From contig DCFU01000024.1 of assembly GCA_002319795.1 (NCBI GenBank), forward strand, positions 1 to 64,000: a stretch of DNA of 64,000 nt, written 5' to 3'. How positions within the stretch are numbered: the stretch's first letter is position 1; every line of letters begins with the position of its first letter. Below are positions 16,845 through 25,956 of this stretch, piece by piece. Origin of the DNA: Megamonas sp. UBA1796. GTDB taxonomy: Bacteria; Bacillota; Negativicutes; Selenomonadales; Selenomonadaceae. The notes under the pieces are model-generated. The model saw only the letters and a program-made list of their open reading frames with translations, did no database searches and had not been told where the DNA came from. Both the position numbers and the translations under genes were made by a program.

Positions 16845-17536
16845 AAACGTTGTTGGTAGATGATCATGCCCTGGTACTGGAGGGGTTGAAGCATTTTCTG
16901 GATTCCCAGGGCATAGAGGTCGTGGGGACGGCGCGCAGCGGAGTAGAGGCTCTCATGCAGTATGAAATGCATGAGGCGGAGATCGATGTGGTGCTCATGG
17001 ACATCCAGATGGAAGGCTGTGATGGCATAGAAGCTACCCGGATGATAAAGAAAGAGTATCCGGAGGCGATGGTCGTCATGCTCACAGCATCTGCAGATGA
17101 GGAAACCTTGCTGGCTGCAATGCAGGCTGGGGCCGAAGGCTATCTGTTAAAGGACATGGAGCCTGAAAGTTTTATCCGGCAGCTTACCGGTATGACGGCG
17201 GGAGAAATGCCCCTTGCGCCGCAGCTGGCTGAACGGCTGTTGTATGAATTCGGTCATCGCGGGGAGCAGAACATGCCGGAGGTTCATCCGTCGGAGGAGC
17301 CTGCAGAGGGGAATCTACCAGTAAAAGAGCTGTCGGAGCGGCAGAGGGAAGTGCTGCAGTTTCTGATACGGGGCCTGACCTATCGGGAAATCGCTGATCG
17401 GCTGGAATTGAAAGAAGTCACTGTCAAATATCATGTCAAAGAAATCCTCTCCAAGATGGGCCTGCCGAACCGGACAAAGCTTATTGCATATACACTGCGC
17501 GAGGGGATGCCAGGGGAAGGAAAAGAACCGTCCTGA
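16841..17536 (+). CDS. NarL/FixJ-family response regulator
   Basis: 231 residues: receiver domain with acidic pair Asp7/Asp8, phospho-acceptor Asp54 (VLMDIQM) and Lys near 103 (YLLKDM), then a LuxR-type helix-turn-helix at about 165-225 (ELSERQREVLQFLIRGLTYR). Cognate partner of the overlapping histidine kinase. Followed by a strong terminator. Targets are not shown, but the nearest downstream units are the thioredoxin fusion and the two-partner secretion genes. Confidence 0.92.
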   Translation: MKTLLVDDHALVLEGLKHFLDSQGIEVVGTARSGVEALMQYEMHEAEIDVVLMDIQMEGCDGIEATRMIKKEYPEAMVVMLTASADEETLLAAMQAGAEGYLLKDMEPESFIRQLTGMTAGEMPLAPQLAERLLYEFGHRGEQNMPEVHPSEEPAEGNLPVKELSERQREVLQFLIRGLTYREIADRLELKEVTVKYHVKEILSKMGLPNRTKLIAYTLREGMPGEGKEPS

Positions 17537-17558
17537 TTCTTTTCTATGCAGACTATCC

Positions 17559-17615
17559 AAAAGTATAGCCGGCACTATTCAAAAGTATAGTGCCGGCTAT
17601 ACTTTTATTTTTTTT
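17559..17615 (+). terminator. Very strong terminator after the two-component operon
   Basis: Perfect 20-bp stem (17559-17578 with 17587-17606), 8-base loop, then ATTTTTTTTT. Confidence 0.92.
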
Positions 17616-17710
17616 CGACTATACGAAAGGTAGGGGTCAGGAGAAAAAAAATTTGCTAACATAAAAGAGAAAGAACCCTTATCGTCATTAGAATAAGTGA
17701 GGCGAGAATA

Positions 17711-18076
17711 TTGGAACGATGTTTTGAGGTGGGAATCTATGGCCGCAGCCTGTTTTTGGCTGGGATAGAATCCTCTCTTAAAAAACAGGAAGGTATCCGG
17801 GTACGTTGGCTGGGGGATTCTCTTGACGAGGCACTCTGGGAGATCCGGATGCTTTCTCCGCAGGTGATTCTGTATGAAGTAAGCGATGCCAGCCAGCTTG
17901 CCGCTGCTGCCATCATGCGGCAGTACCCGGAGCTCTGGCTGCTGGGCCTGGACCCGGAGCGCGATACGGTGACAATTTTTTCATCCAGCAAGCAGACCGT
18001 ATCCTCCGGCGAAGAACTGGTACGAATTGTCCTGCAAGCCGCAGGGAGGGCGGGAGACAATGCCTCGGATATATAG
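17711..18076 (+). CDS. Degenerate receiver-like protein
   Basis: 121 residues that read as a receiver fold without an output domain: FEVGIYGRSLFLAGIESSLK corresponds to the first strand and helix of a receiver, and QVILYEVSD to the phospho-acceptor strand. Glu56 stands where Asp is expected, and the Asp pair of the first strand is missing, so ordinary phosphorylation is unlikely. TTG start with GAGGCGAG upstream. Lies between the two-component pair and the secretion genes; may be a protein-interaction partner. Family assignment by pattern only. Confidence 0.6.
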   Translation: MERCFEVGIYGRSLFLAGIESSLKKQEGIRVRWLGDSLDEALWEIRMLSPQVILYEVSDASQLAAAAIMRQYPELWLLGLDPERDTVTIFSSSKQTVSSGEELVRIVLQAAGRAGDNASDI

Positions 18077-18091
18077 CAGGGAATAGATAGC

Positions 18092-18127
18092 AAAGGTGCC
18101 GCGCTGTTTATGCAGCACGGCACCTTT
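18092..18127. terminator. Terminator between converging genes
   Basis: 15-bp stem with one G-U pair (aaaggtgccgcgctg / cagcacggcaccttt), 6-base loop, T-rich ends in both directions. It separates the receiver-like gene from the leftward thioredoxin unit. Confidence 0.7.
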
Positions 18128-18200
18128 GAAGATTTGGCAGAGCTTTGTATAAGATAAAAGATTTTTCCTGGCAGAAAATACAGGCAGCCCTGCTGTCGGC

Positions 18201-18371
18201 CTAGCTGTCGGCAACCTCCGGCTGCTGCTGGGCATTGCCGCTTTGGTGGTTTTCAATGCTGCAGCTTCCGTCAGGGCAGGAAGAACCGCTGCCGTCCGCG
18301 GCGGCCATGGGTACAGACATCCAAAGCAAGAGAAACAGCAGACCAATTCCCAGGATAGGTTTCTTCGTCAT
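18201..18371 (-). CDS. Small secreted cysteine-containing peptide (56 residues)
   Basis: A 56-residue product starting MTKKPILGIG, with a signal peptide (LLFLLLWMSV core, cut near AAA) leaving a mature part of about 31 residues that contains SSCPDGSCSIENH. The start codon at 18371 lies only five bases after the stop of the thioredoxin gene at 18377, so translation is coupled. The two cysteines, four residues apart, could be a disulfide or a substrate for the thioredoxin. Not a family I recognise. Confidence 0.62.
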   Translation of the reverse strand: MTKKPILGIGLLFLLLWMSVPMAAADGSGSSCPDGSCSIENHQSGNAQQQPEVADS

Positions 18372-18376
18372 AGCGA

Positions 18377-19231
18377 TCACTGCCTTTTCTGTGCCAGGGT
18401 TGTCTGGGCTTTGTGCAGCGCATTTTCCAGCGCACTGCTGGTTACCTCGCCTACATAACGATATTGGATTATGCCGTTTTTGTCTATGAATATCGTGGTG
18501 GGATAATAATCAACCTGAAAAACACGGCAGGCTTGAGGTGCAAACGGGGCTCCGTCCTTTAAGTCATAAAAATTGATTTCGGAGGAATGCTTTTGCAGGA
18601 AAGCCGTAATCGCGGGTGCTTCTGCTGTGCAATGCGAGCACCAGGTGGCCCAGAAATTGATCATAGTCACCTTGTCGGGGGATACCAGAGCGTCATTCTT
18701 GATTTTTCGCAGGACATCAAAGGCAAAAGGCGGAACCTTCTCACCGACATCTATAGTGGTTTTGGTGCGTTGTTTTTTGGCAGCATTTATCGCGCCAACG
18801 AATCTGTAATCAAACTGGTTTTCGGCTTCCGCGAGGGACTTGAAGAGCTGTGTCTGCGGCTGGCCGTTCGCGTACCATTTCAGCAGGAAACCATCCGTGC
18901 TCAGGTTTGCGGTTGCTAAAATACTATTGTCATTTTTCAGATTGCCAAAGATTAGCAGTGCACCGTCTTTGATTTCTGATTCGTCGAAGGTCACATCCCA
19001 GCCGGCTTTCATGGCTGGTTCCAGTATCCACCATGAAGGGAAAATTCCTTTTGCGTTCACCTTTACAAATTCCTTGGAACCAGGGCTGGAAGCCCCTGCA
19101 TCGAAATCCTGCAAAGCCAGAGCGTATTCTGAAAAAGCAATACCGTGGTAGTTGCCCGCTGGCGCAGCGGCAGCCGGAGCAATCGTCAGTGCTGTAGACA
19201 GGAAGAATGCCAGTAGGAGGATTTTTCTCAT
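18377..19231 (-). CDS. Secreted TlpA-like thioredoxin with degenerate CHAP-like N-terminal domain
   Basis: 284 residues. Signal peptide (MRKILLLAFFLSTALTIAPA), then a region at about 30-130, then a TlpA/ResA-type thioredoxin domain with active site FWATWCSHC (Cys198, Cys201) and the usual cis-Pro strand YYPTTIFIDKNG. The N-terminal region follows the same pattern as the CHAP-like repeats at 8.9-9.8 kb (EYALALQDFD, SSPG, KAGWDV, GALLIF), without catalytic Cys or His. Start ATG 19231 with AAGGAG nine bases upstream. It probably acts on disulfides outside the inner membrane. Cotranscribed with the 56-residue peptide gene. Confidence 0.82.
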   Translation of the reverse strand: MRKILLLAFFLSTALTIAPAAAAPAGNYHGIAFSEYALALQDFDAGASSPGSKEFVKVNAKGIFPSWWILEPAMKAGWDVTFDESEIKDGALLIFGNLKNDNSILATANLSTDGFLLKWYANGQPQTQLFKSLAEAENQFDYRFVGAINAAKKQRTKTTIDVGEKVPPFAFDVLRKIKNDALVSPDKVTMINFWATWCSHCTAEAPAITAFLQKHSSEINFYDLKDGAPFAPQACRVFQVDYYPTTIFIDKNGIIQYRYVGEVTSSALENALHKAQTTLAQKRQ

Positions 19232-19558
19232 AGGATACATCTCCTTGCAATATGTTTTGCTTGCGTACACGATGGGCTTTAGTGGGTGCAAATATGTCTT
19301 GTGGTACAACATCCATGGAACCACAGCCCTTTTCTAAATAATAACCTATTATTATGTTGGATTTCAATAGAAACCGGAAATTTAGTTTTTTTATGTACAG
19401 ACCAAATTTCAAAATCACCGAAAATATTTGCGTTAGAGGAATATTTTGATTTTTGGTTCACTAAAAGCCGGGTGGGAGAAGAGAATATACCCGGGCTTCA
19501 TAAGAACGTAAGATAGATACAAATTCAGCCAGATACAAATAAGGAACAGGTGATTTGC
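19232..19558. promoter_or_regulatory. Divergent intergenic region, thioredoxin and tpsB genes
   Basis: About 327 AT-rich bases between divergent genes; must hold both promoters. A broken dyad TGTGGT ... ACCACA spans 19300-19325 with CCATGG inside. No consensus promoter stood out. Confidence 0.3.
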
Positions 19559-21232
19559 ATGAAGAAATGCCGTTTTTATAGCAAGGGATGTATTTCACTG
19601 CTTGTGCTGCCGTTTTTCCTGGTCAGTGCACAAGCCAGCGCTGCGATCTTACCGGACAGCGGTACGGCGCTGGAGGGAGTGAAGCCGCCCCCCGCGCAGC
19701 AGCAGGCGCCCCAAGGCCCGGATATCACGGTACAGGAGGCCCAGCCGGAGAATCCCGATACCGGGCAGGAAAAGATATGGGTGAAGGACTTTCGTTTCTG
19801 CGGCGAGCTTCCGGTAGCGCAGCAGGAGCTGGAAAAATGCCTCGCCGGATCCGCCGGACAGGAGATGTCCCTGCATCGGCTGAACCAGCTTGCCGATAAG
19901 CTCACGCGGTATCTCCGGCAGCGTGGATATCTCGTCGCATTTGCCTACATACCGGCGCAGACACTCCGGGACGGCAGCGTGGAAATCGCGATTGTATCCG
20001 GCAAATATGAGAAAATTGATATTTCCGGCACAGTCGGCATAGCCCCGGAACGGTTAAAATCCATGCTGCCTGCGGCCCGGTCAGGCAAAATCATCCGGCG
20101 GCAGGAACTGGAGCACGATCTGCTGCTCATCAACGATCTGAACGGCATTGCCGTACAGGCGTCGCTGGGTCCCGGCCAGAAGCCCGGCACAGCGGATCTT
20201 ACCCTGCACGCAGCATCAACGGCCGGGGCCAGCGGGGTAGTGTATATGGATAACTGGGGTAACCGTTATAGCGGCCAGATACGCAGCGGCGTGCAATACA
20301 GCCTCAACAATCCGGGCCGTCTGGGTGACCGGCTGGACATCGGCGGACTGCTCACGGAAGACAAGCGTATGGGCGATTACAACCTTAGCTATAGCCTGCC
20401 GCTGGGCTATCGCGGACTCAGGCTGACGCTGGGACATTCACGGGTACATTATACACTGGGTGACGAATTTGCGGCGCTGGATGCCAACGGAGAGGCGGTT
20501 ACGGACAACCTTACGCTTGCGTATCCGCTGGTGCGCAGCCGAAACGTCAATCTCATGGGCGCCATAAGCTATGACCATAAGAAACTCAGCGATGATACGA
20601 ACAGCTCAGCTGCGTCCCCAAGGACGAGTCGTCTGGGCAATGCCGCGTTGAACGGCAGCTTCGTCGACAGCTGGCTGGGCGGCGGCAATAACAGCTTTTC
20701 CCTCACGCGATACTGGGGGAACCTGTCCGGCGGTGACAGCAGTATGGCTGCTGCGAGCCACTTCAACAAGACCGTATTTAACTTTGAACGTCAACAGTAT
20801 GTGGCGCGGAACCTGACATTTGCTTTCAGCTTTATCGGACAGCTGGCCGATGGTAATCTTGATTCTTCGGAAAAACTTTATTTGGGCGGGGCCGACGGTG
20901 TCCGGGCCTATCCGCAGGGAGAAGCGGCTGGCGACCAGGGCTACCGGCTTTCTGGTGAATTCCGCTGGAGACTGCCCGGCTTGTCCAAGCAGAGCAGCAG
21001 TGTATGCCTGACCAGCTTCTACGATTATGGCAGTGTTATTCTGGATAAGCACCCGTCGGCTGCAGGCGATAACCGGCGCAGCCTGGCAGGTGCTGGTCTC
21101 GGCATGCTGTGGACGCGGGACAATGATTTTATGCTGCGGCTTGCTTACGCCTGGAAAACCGGCCGGGAAAAAGCGCAATCGGATCACGATAAAAATGGAC
21201 GCTTCTGGATACAGGGTGTGAAATATTTTTGA
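19559..21232 (+). CDS. TpsB two-partner secretion transporter (ShlB/FhaC/HecB family)
   Basis: Outer-membrane 16-strand barrel that exports its TpsA partner. 557 residues: signal peptide (cut near ASA), a Pro/Gln-rich linker, a POTRA_2 domain at about 80-160 (WVKDFRFCGELPVAQQELEK), a second POTRA region, and the ShlB barrel ending in a C-terminal Phe (GVKYF), as required for outer-membrane insertion. Barrel motifs NRYSGQIRSGVQY and LGGADGVRAYPQGEA (loop L6 region) are present. ATG at 19559 with AGGTG six bases upstream. Markedly GC-richer than the genes at either end of the window. Operon with the TpsA gene. Confidence 0.92.
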   Translation: MKKCRFYSKGCISLLVLPFFLVSAQASAAILPDSGTALEGVKPPPAQQQAPQGPDITVQEAQPENPDTGQEKIWVKDFRFCGELPVAQQELEKCLAGSAGQEMSLHRLNQLADKLTRYLRQRGYLVAFAYIPAQTLRDGSVEIAIVSGKYEKIDISGTVGIAPERLKSMLPAARSGKIIRRQELEHDLLLINDLNGIAVQASLGPGQKPGTADLTLHAASTAGASGVVYMDNWGNRYSGQIRSGVQYSLNNPGRLGDRLDIGGLLTEDKRMGDYNLSYSLPLGYRGLRLTLGHSRVHYTLGDEFAALDANGEAVTDNLTLAYPLVRSRNVNLMGAISYDHKKLSDDTNSSAASPRTSRLGNAALNGSFVDSWLGGGNNSFSLTRYWGNLSGGDSSMAAASHFNKTVFNFERQQYVARNLTFAFSFIGQLADGNLDSSEKLYLGGADGVRAYPQGEAAGDQGYRLSGEFRWRLPGLSKQSSSVCLTSFYDYGSVILDKHPSAAGDNRRSLAGAGLGMLWTRDNDFMLRLAYAWKTGREKAQSDHDKNGRFWIQGVKYF

Positions 21233-21291
21233 GGAAACAGGGATGAAGCAGCGTTTCTTTACGCTGCGTGCAGAAGAAAGAGGGAATAAGG

Positions 21292-24200
21292 ATGCAGAGA
21301 AAATGGCGAAGGAAATGGCAGCGCAAGGGCAGCAGGCAGCTTTTGGTGCCGTTTGCAGCGGTGCTGCTGCTCTATAGTATCGCAGGTACTGCCGGCGCGA
21401 ACCCGTCCGGCGGCACTGTGACGAGCGGCGCCGCCGCGATTACGGCGCAGGGGCCAGCCATGACCGTGGCGCAGAGTACGGACAAGGTTTCTATCGACTG
21501 GCAGAGCTTCGCTATCGCCAAAGGAGAAACCGTACGGTTCGTACAACCTGGCAGCCATGCGGTGGCGTTGAACCGGGTCACGGGAAATAACGCCTCAGCC
21601 ATCTATGGAACCCTGAACGCGAATGGCCGGGTCTATCTCATCAATCAGCACGGCGTGCTGTTCGCACCGGGGGCCCAGGTCAATGTAGGCGGGCTGGTGG
21701 CCTCCACGCTGGATATCGCGGACCGCGACTTCCAAAAAGGCAATGATAGTTTTAGCGGCACAGGCACCGGAAGTGTCGTCAATCAAGGAAACATAACCGC
21801 CGCGCATGATGTTGTGCTGCTGGGAACTGTCGTAAAGAATGAAGGCATTATAACGGCGGCCGCAGCCGGACTGGGAGCCGGCAATAAGGTTCGCCTGGAC
21901 TTTAACGGCGATAAGCTCCTGCGTCTCACCGTAGACGTCGGCGCGGCAGGCGGCAGTGCTGCGAACAGCGGCCGGATTACCGCCGACGGTGGGCTCGTGG
22001 TCATGAGCGCGGGCACGAAAGATGCCCTGCTCGATACGGTGGTCAACAACAGCGGTATCCTGCGGGCGCAGAGCATCCATAAGGGAAACGGCGTCATCCG
22101 GCTCGAAGCGGATACGACGCAAAACAGCGGCATACTCGATGCTTCCGGGAAAGCTTCCGGGGAAAACGGCGGCACCGTAAAGGTGCTTGGCGATACTGTC
22201 ACTTTGGCGCAGGGCACGCGTATCGACGTCTCCGGCGACGCGGGCGGCGGCACGGCGCTCGTCGGTGGCAACTTCCACGGGCAGGGTACGGAGCAGCGGG
22301 CGACGCATACTGCGGTTGCAGCGGGTGCCGTTATCTCCGCTGATGCGGTGACTAGCGGCAGCGGCGGACAGGCCGTCGTCTGGAGTGATGGCAGAACAAC
22401 CTTCGCCGGCACAATCACCGCGCAGGGCGGCACCTCGTCCGGTAACGGCGGCAACGTCGAAACCTCGGGGCATACGGTGGAGATAGGCGCTAGGGCTCGT
22501 ATAGATACCAGGGCGGCGAAAGGCAGCACGGGCAGCTGGCTCCTTGATCCAGTAACGCTTACCGTCGATGGCTCGAACGTCGGCACTTATACAGGCCAAT
22601 TAAATACAACCAATGCCACGATGACGACCTCCGGTGGGGATCTGAGCATAACCGTACCCGTATCCTGGCAGACGGCGAATACGCTGGCACTCGATTCGGC
22701 GGGTGCTATCGCTATAAGTGCGCCTATCACAGCAAACAACGGTGGACTCACAGTCCAAGCAGCCGGGACGATTACGGATACCACTTCGTTGGCCGTCCAT
22801 ACCTTCAGCCTGCAAAGCGGTACCTGGCAGCAAAACACCAGCAGTCTGCCAGCTTTCTCTGCTGACAATTTCCAGATAACAGGCGGCACCTTCCTGCGGG
22901 TGCGGGGCGGTGATGGGAGTACGCATCCCTATCAGATCGGCGATGTCTACGGCTTGCAGGGCATAGGATCTACGGGCCTGCTGGGAAAGAGCTACGCCCT
23001 TGCCGGCGATATCGACGCGAGCGGCACTGCAGCTTGGAACGGTGGGGCAGGTTTCGTGCCGCTTGGCGATTATTCGAATAAATTTACCGGTAATTTCGAT
23101 GGACAGAATCATGTCATTGCAGGTCTGACCATCCTTCGGCCGGCAAAAAATTATGTGGGGCTGTTTGGCGTTGCATCCGGAGGAAATATCCAGAATGTGG
23201 GGCTGACAGCTGTCAACGTAACGGGTTTAAATCATGTAGGCATTCTGGTGGGAGAAAATTATGATCCAGTTAGCAACAGCTACAGCACGGGCAGCGTATC
23301 TGGTTTAAGTAATGTAGGGGGGCTGGTGGGTTGGAACGTTGGTGGTGTAGCTGTTAGTAACTGCTACAGCACGAGCAGCGTATCTGGCGCGTATGGCAAC
23401 GGCAACGGTGATGTAGGCGGTCTGGTGGGATGGAATAATGGCATCGTTAGCAATAGCTATAGCATGGGCAGCGTATCTGGCGACAGTAATGTAGGCGGTC
23501 TGGTAGGATGGAATGTTAGTACTGTTAGGAACAGCTACAGCACGGGCAGCGTATCTGGCAACAGTTTTGTAGGTGGTTTGGTGGGGAATATGAATGGTGG
23601 TGGCACTGTTAGCGACAGCTACTGGGATATGGATACATCGGGGCAGCCAACCAGCGCAGGTGGCACGAGGCTGCCTACGGTTGATATGCAAACCTATCAG
23701 ACTTTTCACGATGCGACTTGGAACATCAGCGATATCGGTGGTACTAACAAGGTATGGCGTATCTACGATGGACATAGCTATCCACTGCTCCGGTCCTTCC
23801 TGACGCCGGTGACGGTATCAGCTGACAGTGTAAGCAAGTCCTATGACGGCGGCAGCAATCCTGCACCAGCGAATATACGTTATACGACTTCTGCCGGGAC
23901 AACATCAACGCTTTCTGGAATCTTGGGGGGGTTGACCTATGGCAGCGACACGAGTGCCGGTACCCATTCGTTGTCCGGCTATTACAGTACCGACCAACAG
24001 GGCTATGACATCCGCTATGCTCCGCAGAGTGTACTGACCATCACGCCAGCAAATGTACCGACGAATCCCACGAATCCTAAGGGCCCGACGACGCCCGTTA
24101 CACCTGTAGAGAAGCGCTCACTTACGATCACGCCGGTGGCGCAGGAGAAGACCTACGGGCAGAGCAATCCGATGCTGCGAGCAGCGGTTACGGGAGGCCA

Positions 24201-24852
24201 GGGTCTCGCGAGTGGTGACAGTCTGTCGGATGTGACTGGCAAGGTAACGCGTACAGCCGGCGAGAATGTCGGCAGCTACGATATCCTGCTGGGCAGCGGC
24301 GCGAAAGCAGGCAGTTATAACATCAGCTATCCGCAGGGGAACAAAGCCTTTGTGATAAAGCCGGCGACGCTCCTCGTGCGCGTGGGTGATGTGACATGGC
24401 GTTGGACCGGGCAGGCCTACAGCGGCGGCAGCGTGACCTATAGCGGTTTCGTGAACGGTGATAAAGCCGCAGTGCTCACCGGCAGCCTCGTCTACAGCGG
24501 CAGCGCCCAGGGCACAAGCCGCGCAGGCAGCTACACCATCGACGCGGGCGGCCTCTCGGCGGGGAACTATAGCATCGTCTATGTTCCTGGTACATTGCAC
24601 ATCGTGTGGTCGCCAGATGCGGCCTATCTTGGCGCTGTGGGCAGTAAACGGCAGTCACCATGGAATCTTGCGGGCAGCAACCGCTTTACTGGCGTGCAGG
24701 CGGCACTTCCGCTGACCATCGTTTCGCCGGGCATCAATCGCACGGGCTATATCCCTTGGACAGCGGTCGTCCCTGCGGGTAAGAAGGAGCAGGAAAAAGT
24801 TGTTGAGAACACAGGGCCCGCAAAGCCGGATGCAGCCGCGGGCCAAGACTGA
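21292..24852 (+). CDS. TpsA filamentous-haemagglutinin-type exoprotein with GLUG and MBG/YDG repeats
   Basis: 1186-residue secreted adhesin-like protein. Strongly basic start then hydrophobic signal peptide (cut near AGA); TPS secretion domain at about 35-290 with IDWQSFAIAKGETVRF and VYLINQHGVLFAPGAQVNVGG; beta-helix region rich in Gly, Ser, Thr; GLUG repeats at about 620-770; two MBG/YDG-type domains (SYDGGSNPAPAN; EKTYGQSNPML) at about 840-1040; basic, Pro-rich C-terminus without membrane anchor. ATG 21292 chosen for GAGGGA upstream. Exported by the TpsB product of the preceding gene. Role in adhesion is inferred from the family. Confidence 0.92.
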   Translation: MQRKWRRKWQRKGSRQLLVPFAAVLLLYSIAGTAGANPSGGTVTSGAAAITAQGPAMTVAQSTDKVSIDWQSFAIAKGETVRFVQPGSHAVALNRVTGNNASAIYGTLNANGRVYLINQHGVLFAPGAQVNVGGLVASTLDIADRDFQKGNDSFSGTGTGSVVNQGNITAAHDVVLLGTVVKNEGIITAAAAGLGAGNKVRLDFNGDKLLRLTVDVGAAGGSAANSGRITADGGLVVMSAGTKDALLDTVVNNSGILRAQSIHKGNGVIRLEADTTQNSGILDASGKASGENGGTVKVLGDTVTLAQGTRIDVSGDAGGGTALVGGNFHGQGTEQRATHTAVAAGAVISADAVTSGSGGQAVVWSDGRTTFAGTITAQGGTSSGNGGNVETSGHTVEIGARARIDTRAAKGSTGSWLLDPVTLTVDGSNVGTYTGQLNTTNATMTTSGGDLSITVPVSWQTANTLALDSAGAIAISAPITANNGGLTVQAAGTITDTTSLAVHTFSLQSGTWQQNTSSLPAFSADNFQITGGTFLRVRGGDGSTHPYQIGDVYGLQGIGSTGLLGKSYALAGDIDASGTAAWNGGAGFVPLGDYSNKFTGNFDGQNHVIAGLTILRPAKNYVGLFGVASGGNIQNVGLTAVNVTGLNHVGILVGENYDPVSNSYSTGSVSGLSNVGGLVGWNVGGVAVSNCYSTSSVSGAYGNGNGDVGGLVGWNNGIVSNSYSMGSVSGDSNVGGLVGWNVSTVRNSYSTGSVSGNSFVGGLVGNMNGGGTVSDSYWDMDTSGQPTSAGGTRLPTVDMQTYQTFHDATWNISDIGGTNKVWRIYDGHSYPLLRSFLTPVTVSADSVSKSYDGGSNPAPANIRYTTSAGTTSTLSGILGGLTYGSDTSAGTHSLSGYYSTDQQGYDIRYAPQSVLTITPANVPTNPTNPKGPTTPVTPVEKRSLTITPVAQEKTYGQSNPMLRAAVTGGQGLASGDSLSDVTGKVTRTAGENVGSYDILLGSGAKAGSYNISYPQGNKAFVIKPATLLVRVGDVTWRWTGQAYSGGSVTYSGFVNGDKAAVLTGSLVYSGSAQGTSRAGSYTIDAGGLSAGNYSIVYVPGTLHIVWSPDAAYLGAVGSKRQSPWNLAGSNRFTGVQAALPLTIVSPGINRTGYIPWTAVVPAGKKEQEKVVENTGPAKPDAAAGQD
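23227..23630 (+). repeat. GLUG coding repeats in tpsA
   Basis: Four to five imperfect copies of a 66-95 base unit encoding NSYSTGSVSG followed by NVGGLVGWN or similar, near 23270, 23355, 23450 and 23525. The DNA of the copies is close to identical in the core, so slippage or recombination could change the copy number. Confidence 0.8.
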
Positions 24853-24946
24853 AAATGGCTGGCACAGCGGACCTGCCGGGGCAGAAATATTAACATGGGT
24901 GGAGACTTTTAGTCTAAAGGCTAAGTAAAAGAAGATTTTATGGGAG

Positions 24947-25005
24947 AAAAACACCCCGAGGCGCAGCCAGCAGGATTGCTGAGGCGAAGCGGGGTGTTTT
25001 TGTTT
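24947..25005 (+). terminator. Terminator after tpsA
   Basis: 12-bp stem aaaaacaccccg / cggggtgttttt enclosing a second small stem (cagc/gctg), followed by GTTTT. Confidence 0.82.
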
Positions 25006-25099
25006 TGTCTTGACATCGCAGACTCTGCTCGCTAGTGTAATATCCTGCAAGAAAACTCCTGCCTGACATGCTATAATAGGCAAATGAGGAGGGGAGCCT

Positions 25100-25954
25100 A
25101 TGGATGCACAGGAGCGGCGATGTGTCTGCTATGACCGTGATTTACAGCTTGAAGCCTATAGCTTGCAGGGAGTCGTGCAAAAATTCCCCAGACATTTTCA
25201 CGCATATTATGTAATCGGCTTTATTGAGGACGGGCAGCGCCATCTTTGGTGTAATAATTGTGCGTTTGATTTAGGCGCGGGCACTTTGCTGTTGTTCAAT
25301 CCGGAGGACAGCCACTGGTGTGCGCCCATCGAAGGTTCCGCTTTAGATTATCGGGCGATCAATATACGTCCGGAAATCATGGAGCAGGCGGCTCTGGAAA
25401 TCACGGGCAGGGAATACCGGCCGTGTTTCACGCAGAATGTGGTAGAAAAAAGCGGAATTATGCAGTCGCTGCGGGATTTATATACAGCTGTCGTGCACCA
25501 GCGACCGCGGTTCGAGAAGCAGGAGCTGTTCTTTTTCTTATTGGAGCAGCTTTTGCAGGAATACAGCCTGCCGTTTGGGGAAACAGATCCGGTGGAGGCC
25601 GATAGTGAGCTCCGGAACCTTTGCGTTTATATGCAGGAGAATTTCGCCGGGGATATTTCTCTCGACGACCTGGCAGCTATGACAAGCTTCGGGAAGTCCT
25701 ATCTGCTGCGGTCTTTTACGAAGCAAATGGGGATATCGCCATACCGTTATTTGCAGACGGTGCGTATCGGCAAGGCCAAAGAGCTGCTGGAACAGGGTTG
25801 TGCGCCCATTGAGACTGCGATGCGCACGGGCTTTTCCGATCAGAGCCATTTTTCCAACACATTTAAGACGTTCATCGGACTGACACCGAAGCAGTATCAA
25901 AAAATATTTATACCTGCTTCTTCTGTGGATGCTGCGAGAGGAGGCAGAAAATAG
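25100..25954 (+). CDS. AraC-family transcriptional regulator
   Basis: 284 residues: N-terminal cupin sensing domain (RHFHAYYVIGFIEDGQ; GTLLLFNPEDSHW) and a C-terminal pair of helix-turn-helix motifs (DDLAAMTSFGKSYLLRSFTK; GFSDQSHFSNTFKTFIGLTP). Start ATG 25100 with GAGGAGGGGAG upstream. Only two bases separate it from the exporter gene, so the two are one operon and the regulator probably controls that exporter. Confidence 0.92.
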   Translation: MDAQERRCVCYDRDLQLEAYSLQGVVQKFPRHFHAYYVIGFIEDGQRHLWCNNCAFDLGAGTLLLFNPEDSHWCAPIEGSALDYRAINIRPEIMEQAALEITGREYRPCFTQNVVEKSGIMQSLRDLYTAVVHQRPRFEKQELFFFLLEQLLQEYSLPFGETDPVEADSELRNLCVYMQENFAGDISLDDLAAMTSFGKSYLLRSFTKQMGISPYRYLQTVRIGKAKELLEQGCAPIETAMRTGFSDQSHFSNTFKTFIGLTPKQYQKIFIPASSVDAARGGRK

Positions 25955-25956
25955 AA

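Noticed and set aside
21595..22599. 334-codon open frame on the minus strand inside tpsA, with a second at 21783-22586
   Set aside because: GC-rich repetitive coding DNA gives long antisense frames; no ribosome site and the protein lacks any family pattern, while the plus strand reads as a clear TPS domain.
23227..23630. Regular repeats that could suggest a CRISPR array
   Set aside because: The repeats are in frame, encode GLUG motifs, and the intervening sequence is also coding; not a spacer array.
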